In this document: piece by piece, positions 21,485 through 32,352 of the stretch
Numbering within the stretch: position 1 is the first letter of the stretch
Layout: each line of letters starts with the position of its first letter
Source of the DNA: Bombyx mori
Lineage: Eukaryota; Arthropoda; Insecta; Lepidoptera; Bombycidae
Direction: 5' to 3'
Length of the DNA: 64,000 bases
Assembly (NCBI RefSeq): GCF_030269925.1
Contig: NC_085135.1
Coordinates: 7,192,753-7,256,752, forward strand
Program-made: the position numbers and the translations under genes
The notes under the pieces: generated by a model
The model's input: the letters and a program-made list of their open reading frames with translations, nothing else
The model's database searches: none
Told to the model about the DNA's origin: nothing

Positions 21485-22722
21485 CCTATATGCAATATAG
21501 GTCGACTTACAAAATGTTTATCATTACAATGTGAATCTGAGAAAGTGTTTACATTTACAGAATAGAATACATTGTCCTTAACGTGCGAGTTTCTATTAAT
21601 AACATTACTCTGAATATTGCTAGGAATATTGTTACATTTTGGACAGTTACTTTTAATAAAACCTTTTTCACCACAACCATAACAAGATACAGATTTGTTT
21701 TCACTAATTTTGTTACAAGAATCACGGACATGTCCACGCGATTTGCAATACACACAAAATAGCTTTTTAACCAATGTTTCGCTTTTCACACTACGCGGGG
21801 ATGGGGACGGTTGAGGTAGCGACGACGGTGCAACAGCAACGGAGGAGCGCACTAGCGCAGCGGCAACGCCGGCAGGTCTCGGCGATCTCACACTTGTCAC
21901 GTCAGGCGCGGAGCTGCGTTCGCTGAACACCGTAGGTAACGACTTGTGTGGCTGCGGCGGAATGTTGAGGGCAGCCGTGCACTCCACAAGTGACTCCTCC
22001 ACCATGCGCGACTTCTCTATGAGTGTTTCTATGTCGCTCACACCATCTCTCGGTAGTCTTTTCCTTATCCGTTTATGAAGTAGACCGTAGATTATGTCTA
22101 ACCTGGCTTCCTCTGGTAGCTGGTACGGCAATCTGGACAGCATAGCACGTATCCTCACTATGAAACTGTCAGCAAGCTCATCACCTTGCTCAGACGAAAA
22201 CACGTCACGAAAAACTTTATGTGCAGGGCGTGGTACACCATACATAGCTCGTAACCTTTTGAGAGCGTCGGGCCACGAGGACACTTCGTTCCGGACCCCT
22301 CTCCACCATATGGCTGCTTCGCCTTCCATGAGCATTGGTAGTCCACGCAATGCGATATCGTCGGAGACGCACGCACACTCCTTGTACACCTCCACAGAGT
22401 CGATAAACGCTTCAACGGCCTCCGGATGGCGAGCGACGCCATCAAAACGCGCGGTGCATTTAGCCATGTTACTTGTTGGCGTCGGGGACGGTGACACTAT
22501 CGGGGTGGTGAACTTCGATCCACTTCCCAAACCATGTGATGCCCACAGGGACTCGACGAGTTGTCGGTTCGCCTCGGCCTGCGACTTTGAGAAGGCGGCC
22601 AGGAGCGAGGACAGCTGATCCCCGGACATGAGCACTGGTGCTGGCGAGGGCACTGCGTCCACCTTTTCATCACCAGAATCACTATTGTCATCCGTCTGTT
22701 GGCGTATTTTTCGCGGCGGCAT
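21485..22722 (-). pseudogene. Gypsy gag (Arc-like capsid) with zinc knuckles
   Basis: ATG 22722 (MPPRKIRQQTDDNSD) starts an acidic N-terminus, followed by a capsid-like domain (FDGVARHPEAVEAFIDSVE, IWWRGVRNEV, FSSEQGDELADSFIVRI) of the type annotated as Arc-like in insects. Nucleocapsid knuckles are CVYCKSRGHVRDSC and CYGCGEKGFIKSNC; the second has Phe where the zinc-binding His should be. The frame continues without a stop into the protease until the derivative transposon at 21482. Gag would assemble particles in the cytoplasm; its fused gag-pol layout implies no frameshift signal here. Intact to the insertion. Confidence 0.9.
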
Positions 22723-22802
22723 TTTTCAGGTACTTCTCGAAATTTCTAGTGGGTAAGTATTTATGTACGCGTCGACTTAAATACGATGACGGCCACTAGT
22801 TA

Positions 22803-22809
22803 GGCGCCA
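22803..22809 (-). promoter_or_regulatory. candidate Gypsy primer-binding site (TGGCGCC)
   Basis: On the sense strand TGGCGCC follows the 5' LTR after one base. It complements the last seven bases (GGCGCCA) of the tRNA-Lys(CTT)-CCA sequence found inside this same element's pol, and pairing weakens beyond that. tRNA-Lys priming is therefore plausible but not proven. Confidence 0.5.
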
Positions 22810-22810
22810 A

Positions 22811-24274
22811 TTTAATGTTAATCATTTATTTAATCGTTACAACTTAAGGTATAATAGCCGGCAAACTTCTTGAGCATTTGTTGACGTAGTGGGGGTAAGT
22901 TTGCGCATGGTACACTCACGTGCAAAAACATTATTTACTCTGCGTCATAATTCAATTAAATTATTAAAATCAAAATATGTATTTATTTATATATTTATGA
23001 GAACATCAACAAAAAATATAGGTTAATAATTGTAATAATTTAATCTTGGGGTAAAATAGATATTCCTTCTATTAAGTCAAAACTAGAGCTGTTGCCAGGT
23101 CTTGGTTCAGTTGAAGCGAAGCTGGTATTTGTAATTTTTTTTTTTTTTTTCGTTATCATAATCTTGACCATCATCATCACTGTTTTTATCACCCGAGTTG
23201 CTATCATCGTGATGAGTCGACATAGGGATCATCGGTGTAGTTTACAACTCGGTCGGTTCGGTCTACTTTTTTGTCTATAATTAATTATTTTTTTGAAGAT
23301 ATTGGATTCGTAGTAATCGAATGTAACTTTTTTCAATTATCAGCTTCCGATTATTTTCTGTTTTTTTCCATCTGAAGCCTAGCTCTTTCATAATTCGTCG
23401 TAAACTTCATACCGAGCCATTAAAGTTTATATCTTCTTTAAATTTTTTGAAGCCTTTCTACGGTACGGAGTTTCGCTGCTTGTTATGTAGTTATTATGAT
23501 TACATCTTTTTATTACAGATTGAACGAAACTATCCATTCCGGTAACTTTCTTCTTCCCTGATCTTTTCTTACCCGGAGTCCGAAACACGGCGAGCAAGCC
23601 AGAGCCTTTAGCTTAGTTAATAATGCACCTAACAGTACTCACGGATGTTTTTGTTGCTTCCGAAGTCTGTTTTACTTTTTCCCATAATTCTTCCCCTGTT
23701 TTATAATGAAGCAATATACGTCGTACACAATTTTTCTACCCTTTCTTTTGAATACTACACCAGTTTGTCGCGGCATAGTGTATTTTTTATAAAAAATCAA
23801 CAAACAGTCAACAAATAGCAATGGCAACAAAGTCAACAAGCAATTATAACAAATAACTTAACGATTAATAACGATAGACTTTTCACTGTACGCAAGCGTA
23901 CTTTTGGGAGCAAGCGGAACAAGGGCGCGGTGCGGGACGCAAGGTTCGACTGATCTACCAATAACGCGCTCGATACGATTTCCCCTGCCGTCGCGCCTCA
24001 CCCTCACCACCAAAGTGATCTAAAATTCGGTTCTGCGCAGTCAAGGTCATTTGCTCAAGAAGTTTGCCGGTTACTATACAACAAGGTAAGATAGTTTTAA
24101 ATTAATAAATTTGTGCAGCGACCGGCGCATGCGCGTTATTCAAATTTTTCGAAACTCACCGACCGCATTTTTACGAATCCTGCGCAGGTGTCGGTCGCGC
24201 GGCGTTGGTCGACACTTTAGGGTTCCGCTTAGCGTGCGAGGATTTTTTTATATATTTCGGTTCCGCACGTTACA
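22811..24274 (-). repeat. Gypsy 5' LTR carrying a nested transposon
   Basis: The 237-bp LTR is split after AAGGTA (22851) by the derivative element at 22852-24076 plus the duplicated TA at 24077-24078. Subtracting 1,227 bp gives exactly 237 bp, equal to the other LTR. The insertion separates the LTR's two halves, so transcription from this LTR is probably impaired. Confidence 0.95.
22852..24076 (-). mobile_element. internally deleted DD82E-element derivative, copy 3 (in Gypsy 5' LTR)
   Basis: 1,225 bp with the same ends and the same internal deletion as copy 2, so both descend from one deleted source. TA duplications lie at 22850-22851 and 24077-24078. The N-terminal transposase remnant is more decayed, and a T-run near 23133-23150 is expanded relative to copy 2. 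Non-autonomous. Confidence 0.9.
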
Positions 24275-24278
24275 CATT

Positions 24279-25386
24279 ATAATTATAAAATATATTTCTG
24301 TTTATATACCATATAATTTTCATAGTTCAAATATGAATTTGGATTGATATGCATTTATTTCGATTATCAAAATAATCTGTATTAAACATTTGTATATCCT
24401 CAAAATTTCTATTTTTATAATAATGACTGTGACCACCCCATAAATCACAAAATTAAAAATATTAAAGATAACTTATTTTTAAATAATAGATTAAAAATTA
24501 TAAACAAAGTTAGTGTATTAAAATATTATATTATGCCTATCATTCTTAAATAATTCAGTAAATAAATAATTTTCGCATCACCGTATATAATTAATATGAA
24601 TAATAGGGTATTGCCCACTGTGCTAAAAAAAATCATAAATTATGTTTTTTTTGATAGATCTACAAAAAAGCAAGTGAGTAATGCTATGTTTCCATAAATA
24701 AAAAGACAAAAAAAATTTAAGAAAGATATTATGCACAAGTTCAAATGCATACGTATTGTGCTAAAAGTAAAACTTACTACTTTTGTGTAGCAAACAGCAA
24801 CTTTGAAAAAAATAATCAGGTCACTATAATTAGTATTGATTTTGATCCCGAGTAAGTTGCACAGTTGTTAGATAATGTAGTTTCTTTTTGGAAGAATAAC
24901 ATTTTTCTAATCTTAAACAAAAATGTAATGTTAAATACTTAAAAAAATCTTCATACCTATTTTCCTTTTAGGGAGTACAAAATATTGATGTGTATAAAGT
25001 GAATGTGATTTAATAAAAATAATATTTCAATTTAAATATGTTTTATTTAAAAAAATATTCTTAACATACAGGTACAAAGGTTACATAACATTAATCTTTA
25101 TTCCTTTTCATATATATAAGCCCATATTTAGCACATTTGTGGAAAACAGAATCAAAATAATAATGAGTTGCTAGCCATAGAAGACCAGCATAGAAGTCTT
25201 ATTAAAATCTGTTCAGTAGTTTTTGAATGAAGAGTGAAAATACTTACAAAAATTCCTATTTATAAGTAAGGATTACTTATTTAATTAATGAGTCTTGTAG
25301 GTGGCAAACTATCTAAAAACTTTCTATTTTCCACCAAGTTGACATCAATTATCCTTCCTGCATATATATTTATTGTATTGTTTTTT
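24279..25386. other. AT-rich stretch without recognisable gene
   Basis: Very AT-rich with A- and T-runs and no frame bearing family motifs. It ends at the inverted Harbinger relic. It could be UTR or spacer of that element, but nothing supports it directly. Confidence 0.45.
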
Positions 25387-26740
25387 TTATACTCTAACAA
25401 GGGGTGATATTACATTTGCAATTTCTGGGAGTTTGTTGAAAAATATATTGCTTGCTTGACTTACATATATATCGAAATCATCAGCCAATTGAGAGAATGT
25501 TCTATTTAATTTTATTCTCATCAAACATAATATAATATTTTGTTCAGAAACATTTGTATGTTTCTCAATCAAGCCTATTATGAAATATAATTCTTGTGGA
25601 AGACCAATATATAAACGTGGTTTATTTTTCACTTTAGATAAAGTTGTTAACACATTCATTTTTAACTATAAGACTATAGTCAGTATAGTCTGAAGTAGGA
25701 GTGGGTAATATCGGTTTTGCCGCGTATCGAATCGCATCTATATATTGAGTATCAATATCGGATATTGAATCTATATATTGATGGAAGCTAGTAGATTTTC
25801 TCGATTCATGATATTTGAGATTTGAAACGATACGCTGATATAATATCGTAGTAGATATAGATTTAAGTCAACGTTATACGGTTGGTTTTCTGATATCAAT
25901 TTATAATATGATTTTAAAGTAATAAAAAGAACATGAAAATAAAAATATCAAAAAAACTTTCCTTCATGCTTTTACCAGGCTTAGGACTGGCTACATTATT
26001 TTCAGTTTTTAGTATTTTGTGTCTTAATTTAAAATTACAAAATATACCAAAAGAGTGTAGATTTCAAAAGTTTACTACAAACACAAGAAATAAACTCAAT
26101 TATTTGGATTCAACTAAAAATAGAAAAATGTGTACTTTAAAAATCAAACACAAAAAACTTTTAAGTATTTATAAACACTTGTCCAAAAATTCTAGTTCAA
26201 GGTCAACAGTTGATCCTTCTGTTGCTGGTGCATTTGACTCATCACTGTCAAATTTGTCCTCAGGAACAACAGTTTTCTTTTTGCTGGTTCTGATTGTTTA
26301 CTTGTACTTGCTTCAGATATATTAAGGGGTGATGTGGCAATACACACTTGCCTTGCCTTTGTGTTCCTGTGCTGGAGCTACTTGGATAGCTTTGTCATTA
26401 CTACACCTATTTTGAAGTGGCTGGACATCTGGAAATATGAAATAATGTTAGCAATTTCTAGGTACCCAACAAACTTATAGTTTGTAAATATATAACATTA
26501 TATGTGTACTATAGTAGTAGTATTAGTAGTATGTAACTTCCTAGTCATCATCATCAGCCCATATAATATATCCCCTTGCTGGACACTGACCTCCACTACC
26601 ATTGAGAGGGTTTTTAGGCCTTAGTCCACCACGCTGGTCTAGTGCTGGTTGGTGGATTACACACCTAAGAAAATCCTAAGAACATTTAGGTGTGCAGGTT
26701 TCATCACAATGTTTTCCTTCACTGTTAAAGTAAGTAAGTG
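25387..26740 (-). pseudogene. THAP/Harbinger transposase relic, inverted second copy
   Basis: At 25659-25387 the minus strand encodes a helix-turn-helix domain of the Harbinger/DDE_4 transposase kind (LMRIKLNRTFSQLADDFDIYV followed by QASNIFF); the frame ends before any DDE residues. At 26330-26190 it encodes the Ser/Thr-rich linker that matches the copy at 16246-16470, and an acceptor and SINE-bearing intron follow to 26740. The part between 25660 and 26190 is decayed; 25690-25900 may hold a separate small insertion. The rest of this copy's intron continues at 35032-35163 and 42086-42182 after later insertions. Clearly a dead mosaic. Confidence 0.6.
26540..26740 (+). repeat. lepidopteran SINE/RTE-tail repeat, inverted Harbinger copy
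   Basis: Plus-strand sequence with CATCATCATCAGCCC, CACGCTGGTCTAGTGCTGG and CTTCACTGTTAAAGTAAG, the counterpart of 15955-16140. It stops at the BEL insertion target ATATT (26741-26745). Confidence 0.7.
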
Positions 26741-26745
26741 ATATT

Positions 26746-27297
26746 TGGGGTAGCAAGGGGGCGTGTAAATAGCCCTCCTGCGGCGGGAGCATATAAAGCG
26801 GGGTTGTAGAAAGGCGTGTAAATAGCCGTCCTAAGCGGTATGTGACAAATGTTTGTCACTTATAATTAGCGGAGCGGTAAAACTATATAGCGGTAAACAA
26901 AAGCTAGTAATCAAACTAAAGATATAAATTAAATACACATAAGCGAGCGGGCGGGCGAATGATTACACGGAAGCAGCAATAAAATGGCAATAAATTAAAA
27001 GAACTTGCACTCACCTGTAGACCTTGCCAGTGACTGTGGTGCGGGCTTCGGCGATGGAAGCACGCGGGCGGCGGGAGGGGGGCGAAGCTCACGTAGCTTT
27101 TCGTAAGCACAAGCACTACATGCACTACGGTACATGTGCCGCCATCTAGGCAGCTAGCGGTGAAGCGTTATCGATCGGGAGCTAACACCACGCTTTGGAT
27201 TAAATTACGCTCGCGGTAATTAGTAACTGACAAACTCCAAAGGTGGCGCCATCCCAATAATTCATTAGCATCCCATTACTAAATCCGCGCGTGACCA
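26746..27297 (-). repeat. BEL/Pao copy 1, 3' LTR (552 bp)
   Basis: On the sense strand it starts TGGTCACGCG and ends GCTACCCCA. It is very similar to both LTRs of copy 2. A purine-rich stretch (GGCGGGCAGGA, sense) immediately precedes it and is the likely polypurine tract. Confidence 0.95.
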
Positions 27298-27476
27298 TCC
27301 TGCCCGCCTTGAAAGTTCGCAGGACTTTCAACAAATATATAAAGATACTAAGATAGGAAGCATAAAGCTTAAATAGCGGGAAGTTATTTGAAAAGAAACA
27401 AATTTTAATTAATAATAAGCCATCATGAATGTTTACGAGTAGAGTTGAAGCGGTTGATGACATGCGGTACTCTAAT

Positions 27477-30400
27477 TTATTCTAGCGGTAGCGGATATAA
27501 TTTTACAACTGGACGTTTAAGAAATCCAGATTTCGTTTTTACCAAAGCAACGCGTATAATGTTATCGACACCTGGATACACCTCTTGTATAACGCCAAGT
27601 GGCCAGCGGAGCGGTGGAATGTCATCTTGATGAATAAGAACTACTGTCCCAACCTTCACGGGGTTATCTGATGTACACCACTTCTGTCTGACTTGCAACG
27701 TATGCAGGTACTCTAATCTCCATTTCCTCCAATAGGAATTAACCAAACTATCTAACAACGCTTTGCGATTAGTTAAACTCATCTGATTTGTGGACAATTC
27801 AGACGCGGGTAAATACTGCAAAGGAGTGGACATCAAAAAATGTGCGGGTGTGAGAATTTCGGGGTTGGGATCTGCGGATAAAAGACATAAAGGTCTGGAA
27901 TTCATAAGACATTCTATTTGATTCAACACAGTTAACATCTCTTCGTAAGTGAGAATTTGTGCGCCTATTACTCTATTTAAATGGGTTTTAACGGATTTAA
28001 TGTTTGATTCCCATAAACCTCCAAAATGTGGAGCTCGAGGCGGGATCATCTTCCAATGATTCGGTATTTAGTTAATTCATCATTCCATGCGGATATAAAA
28101 TTATTTGAAACTAGAAGTTTATACATTTCATCTAACTGAGCCTTTGCGCCAACAAAATTAGTGCCATTATCTGAATACATGAAAGAAACTGGACCTCGAC
28201 GAGATATAAAACGTTTGAAAGCGGCAAGAAATGAGTCCGTTGACAAATCCGAGGCTAACTCAATATGTATAGCCTTTGTCGTTAAGCATACGAACAGGCA
28301 AATGTAAGCCTTTTGTGAATGATGACCACGTTTGCGTACCAGCGTTATCTTAAATGGGCCCGCGTAATCTACTCCAGTGTGACAGAAAGCTTTGGCCTCC
28401 ATTACACGGCTTGACGGAAGGTCAGCCATCATGGGAGTTGGGTGTGAAGGTGATACTCGAAAACATGATTTACACATATGCACTCTTTTTCTTATAACGT
28501 TTCTAGCGGACAATATCCAAAAGCGTTGACGAATAATGGACATCAAAAGGTCCGGACCAGTGTGCAAGTTTGTATTATGAAAATAATCAACAATAATATT
28601 TATTATGTGATCGTGTTTTGGCAATAAAGCGGGGTGTTGCGTTTCAAACGGTAAATCAGAGTTCGAAAGTCTACCCTGAATACGCAAAATTCCATCTTCG
28701 TCAATAAATGGACTAAGTTTACGAATATTTTTCGAAGGTAAATCTAATTTTCTAATGCTGGCAATATCATGACCAAAATATTTAGTTTGAAGAGCTCGAA
28801 TAATAGCTTTCTCAGCAGTATTTAAATCGGATGCGGTTACAAACTTGTTTCGCGGTAATTTTCTTATAAATCGAAGTACATAAACAACACAGCGAAGAAG
28901 TTTTGACCATGACGAAATTCTCAACCCAAGTTGATATATTGGGGAATCTTCGACAACAGTTAAAGCGGTAAGTGTTACAGATTTTTGATTTCAGGTATGT
29001 CACTTCCAGATTTACAAGGTACAAAAGGTTCAATAGGCCATTGTGAAATAGGATAGCAGGCCCAAGAAGGACCCTGCCACCAAAGCGAGTTATTAATAAT
29101 TTGTGACGGTAAAAGACCTCGTGACACACAATCGCTAGGATTTTCCTTACCATTAATATGAAAAAAGCGGTCAGGTGATAAATTCTCCTGAATTTGAGCG
29201 ATGCGGTTTCCTACAAATATTGACGATCTATGCGGGGAAGATTTAATCCAAGAAAGAGCAATTGTAGAATCTGAGAAAGCGTATATAGCGGTGATAGGAT
29301 GTAAAGAATTATAAGCGTTATAAATAAGTTTAACTAATTTTGACAAAACAAGAGCGGCACAAAGCTCAAGGCGAGCTAATGTAGTTATCTTAACCGGAGA
29401 AACCTTTGATTTTGAGCACAATAATCTTAAAGTAATATCTCCTGTGGGATCTGTAATGTGTAAATAAACAACGCAACCGTAAGCGTTCAAGCTTGCATCA
29501 CAAAATGCAACAATATTTACTTCACAGTCTTTGGAAACTCCAATATGGCGCGGTATTGCTATAGTTGAAAGCAATGGAAGCTCTTTCACAAGTGAAGAGT
29601 AGCGGTAAATAATTGTATCTGGAGGTGTATCATCCCAGTCTATTTTAGAATTCCAGAGTTCCTTAATAAGCAATTTAGCGAACAGTATAACTGGAGCAAC
29701 CAAACCAAGCACGTCGAACAAGCGTGCGACTAAAGATAATATTGTTCTTTTAGTGCACTTTTCATTAGTGTTTGAGCTCGTCATAAAAAATGAGTCATTA
29801 GCGGGAAGCCATGCAAGGCCTAAAACTTTCATGGTATTATTAGCATCATCAGAGAAGCTTTCAGAAGAGCGGTGCGTTTCTGGAAGGCTATTAAGAAAGG
29901 CAGTGGAGTTACTTGCCCATTTTGTTAAATTAAAACCTCCTGATTTAAAGAGTGAAATTAGTTGTTTCGATAGTTTGATAGCTGAAATATCTTCGTGTAG
30001 GGATGTGACGAGATCATCCATATATAATTGAGACTCAGCTACACTAGCGGCTTCTGGATAACGATAACATTCTTCTGATGCTAATTGACGTATAGTACGC
30101 ATTGCTAAATAAGGTGATGACTTTAAACCAAAGGGCAGACAGTTAAAAGCGAAAATGCGAAGTTTATCATTTTTAAAGCGGTACAATATTTTTAAATATT
30201 TATGGTGGTCTGTGGTCACCCTAATGCGTAAGTACATTTGTTCCACATCAGCGCACAATGCCACAGGGAACAAACGAAAGCGGAGTAAAAGCAAAAATAA
30301 GTCTGCCTGTAAATTTGGACCAGTATGCAAGACGTCATTAAGTGACAGTCCACTAGATGTTTTAGCACTAGCATCAAGAACTACACGTAGTTTAGTGGTA

Positions 30401-30876
30401 GTCTTACTTGGGCGGATAACTGCATGGTGCGGTATATAATAACCGTTATCGGTTTCCTTAGCGGTGTCGTTAATTTCAGTTAAATAACCTTTACTAATGT
30501 AATCCTGTATAACGATATCGTAATCATCGCGGAGTGAGGGTAATTGAACAAACTTACGTTCGAGCGAAAGAAAACGGCGGTGAGCAACAGTATAAGACTT
30601 GCCCAGGTCGGCGGGATTTCTACTAAATGGTAACTCAACCGTATATCGGCCATCATTATCGCGGGTAATTGTAGAAATATATTTGTTTTCACACTCGGCT
30701 TCCTCAAGGCTAAGATGACGCTCATGAGGAATCTCCTCTAATTCCCAAAATTTATGTAAAAATGACTCAAGGTCTTTATGCGTTATAGATGAGAAAGTTT
30801 TATTTAAAGTGAATGCAGAATGAATTTTAGTATTTTCGAAAGCGGGTGGATTATCAATATAAACTGTACTAGATAG
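27477..30876 (-). pseudogene. BEL/Pao copy 1 pol: RT, RNase H, integrase with two frameshifts
   Basis: Begins after the UGA at 30877-30879. RT motifs include LRVVLDASAKTSSG, LCADVEQMYLRI, NCLPFGLKSSPYLAMR and YMDDLVTS; RNase H shows AFCDASLNAYG and AFSDSTIALSWI. A one-base loss in an A-run near 28985 ends this frame at 28975. Integrase resumes at 28924: zinc domain with CKSCFRVSPSHP, catalytic TGVDYAGPF and YSDNGTNF. Another one-base loss near 28060 (TTTGG to TTGG compared with copy 2) shifts the last part (28049-27477, HFGGLWESNIKSVK). Comparison with copy 2 shows both as single-base losses. The enzymes would reverse-transcribe and integrate the element; this copy cannot make them. Confidence 0.9.
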
Positions 30877-31045
30877 TCACAAAGAGGTATTATTATCATT
30901 TATAACAGAAAAATTTTCATGTTGCGGTTTCATAATGCCGGTGTAACTCACTTCAGGTACGTCACCCATAAGAACATAACCGAAGGTTGTTTCTACGGCT
31001 GGTGGCGCTAGTGAGCCGGTATCTATACGATTACCTAAGTATATA

Positions 31046-32352
31046 CCTAGTCAGGTCATAAATTCTGTCACATGTTTAATGTAAAATAATTGAAACAAGT
31101 TTATTCATTATGTAACCATTCATATACCAAAATGAACTTAACAAAACATAGATTCTTGTGACACTAAAGTTTATTCAAAATGACCTCCGTGATTTTGAAT
31201 ACAGGCCTTCAATCTGCGCGGCCAGTCGACTATCGCAGCACGAACGAGGTCCATGTCAATATCGGCGGCTGCCTTAATCAAGGATGTCTTGAGTGACTCC
31301 AAATTGGGATGAGGCTTTGAGCACGCCTTTTCCTCCAAGTGTTGCCATATCTTGTAATCTAACGGATTTAAATCTGGACTGGAGGAGGGCCAGTCTTCGT
31401 GCCGGATGAAGTTGATTTCACGCGCCGCCAGCCAGTCTTGTGTGCTCTTCGCTCTATGAGCTGGCGCCGAATCTTGTTGGAATACCCAGTGCCTGTTATT
31501 GAACATGGTATGAGAAACAGGTTCCACAAGGTTCGTCAGGACTGTATTTTGATACACAACTGCATTCGTTTTTACACCTTTCTCACAAAAATGTACCTCT
31601 GTTAAGCCCCAATAAGAAACTCCCAACCATACCATGAGCGAGGATGGAAAATGACCTCGTTGAACACGCGGAATACGGTTGCTCGCTTCTTCACTACTGT
31701 GTGTGTACACCTTATCATTTTGTTTGTTGTAGCTCTCTTCTGCGGTAAAAATTTTTTCATCCGAAAAAAGAATTTCCCGATATTTTTTTCCCGCGTACCG
31801 CTTCAATAAAGCGCGGCATCTCTTCAGTCTCAGGTCCATTAGACGAGCATTCAAACGATGTCCTGTTTTTGTTCGATATGCCCGAAGCCCTAAGTCTTCA
31901 TTTAACACCCTTTTCACCGTGGTTCTGCTTAACCCCATCTGAAGGGCCAACAGTTTCTGCTTACGTTTGGGATTTATTTGAATTCGCGCCTTCACAGCTT
32001 TTATCACTGCTGGAGTCCTAACAGACCGAGGGCGACCACTTCTTGACCAGTCATCTACACTAGAGTCTTCATTGTATCGTTTGATGGTACGATAAACGAA
32101 TCTTTTGGTTATATTCAAAATTTTCAGTATGTTAAAAATTTTAATTGGCGCGTAACCGCAACGATGCAACGCAATAACTGCAACACGGTCTTCTTTAAGG
32201 GTCCACTCCATATTTAAAAATGAGTAAAATTCTAAAAGTATACATTTTTATTTTCATGAACAATTCGAAATTCGAATTCAATAAACTTTTTTGTGGCCAG
32301 CATTCTAAAAGAAAAGTTTTTACTGTGTGACAATACTTATGACCTGACTAGT
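31046..32352 (-). mobile_element. maT-type mariner (DD37D), intact
   Basis: 1,307 bp flanked by TA at 31044-31045 and 32353-32354. BEL copy 2 has the uninterrupted site (AAGTATATATATGG), proving both ends and the duplication. Terminal inverted repeats start CCTAGTCAGGTCATAA / ACTAGTCAGGTCATAA and continue with TGTCACA. A single uninterrupted transposase gene occupies most of it. Size, ends and the 37-residue D-D spacing fit the maT group first known from Bombyx. Confidence 0.95.
31171..32211 (-). CDS. maT mariner transposase, full length (346 aa)
   Basis: ATG 32211 to stop at 31171. The N-terminal paired-like DNA-binding region has two helix-turn-helix parts (VIALHRCGYAPIKIFNILK; RKQKLLALQMGLSRTTVKRV) joined by a GRPRSVR hook. 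The catalytic triad is Asp in LFSDEKIF, Asp in FQQDSAPAHRA and Asp in SSPDLNPLDYKIW, with 37 residues between the last two (DD37D). No stop or shift interrupts it and the length is normal for mariner (about 340-350). It would cut and paste the element at TA sites in the nucleus. Sequence alone suggests it is still functional; the LTR host copy is older and decayed, so this insertion is younger. Confidence 0.95.
   Translation of the reverse strand: MEWTLKEDRVAVIALHRCGYAPIKIFNILKILNITKRFVYRTIKRYNEDSSVDDWSRSGRPRSVRTPAVIKAVKARIQINPKRKQKLLALQMGLSRTTVKRVLNEDLGLRAYRTKTGHRLNARLMDLRLKRCRALLKRYAGKKYREILFSDEKIFTAEESYNKQNDKVYTHSSEEASNRIPRVQRGHFPSSLMVWLGVSYWGLTEVHFCEKGVKTNAVVYQNTVLTNLVEPVSHTMFNNRHWVFQQDSAPAHRAKSTQDWLAAREINFIRHEDWPSSSPDLNPLDYKIWQHLEEKACSKPHPNLESLKTSLIKAAADIDMDLVRAAIVDWPRRLKACIQNHGGHFE

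Larger units (their letters stand above)
16920..24274 (-). mobile_element. Gypsy (Ty3-type) LTR retrotransposon, complete boundaries, multiply interrupted
   Basis: Both LTRs are present, each 237 bp once a nested insertion is removed (16920-17156 and 22811-24274). They start TGTAACG on the sense strand and are flanked by CATT at 16916-16919 and 24275-24278. I see one difference between the LTRs, implying a recent insertion or recent homogenisation. Gene order on the minus strand is gag, protease, RT, RNase H, integrase, as in Ty3/Gypsy; no env is present. Gag and pol were one continuous frame. Lesions: two DD82E-derivative insertions (5' LTR and protease), a tRNA-Lys sequence between RNase H and integrase, and one nonsense codon in integrase. 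Confidence 0.95.

Noticed and set aside
16920..24274. An env gene in the Gypsy element (errantivirus)
   Set aside because: Only ~70 bp separate the integrase stop from the 3' LTR; there is no room for env.
25690..25900. Possible hAT-like MITE beginning TAGGAGTGGGTAATATCG
   Set aside because: I could not find a convincing inverted partner end or 8-bp duplication, so only a mention is given.
25933..26325. 130-aa plus-strand open frame with hydrophobic N-terminus resembling a secreted or membrane protein
   Set aside because: It is antisense to the Harbinger linker exon and intron, and the matching copy at 16246-16470 codes on the opposite strand.
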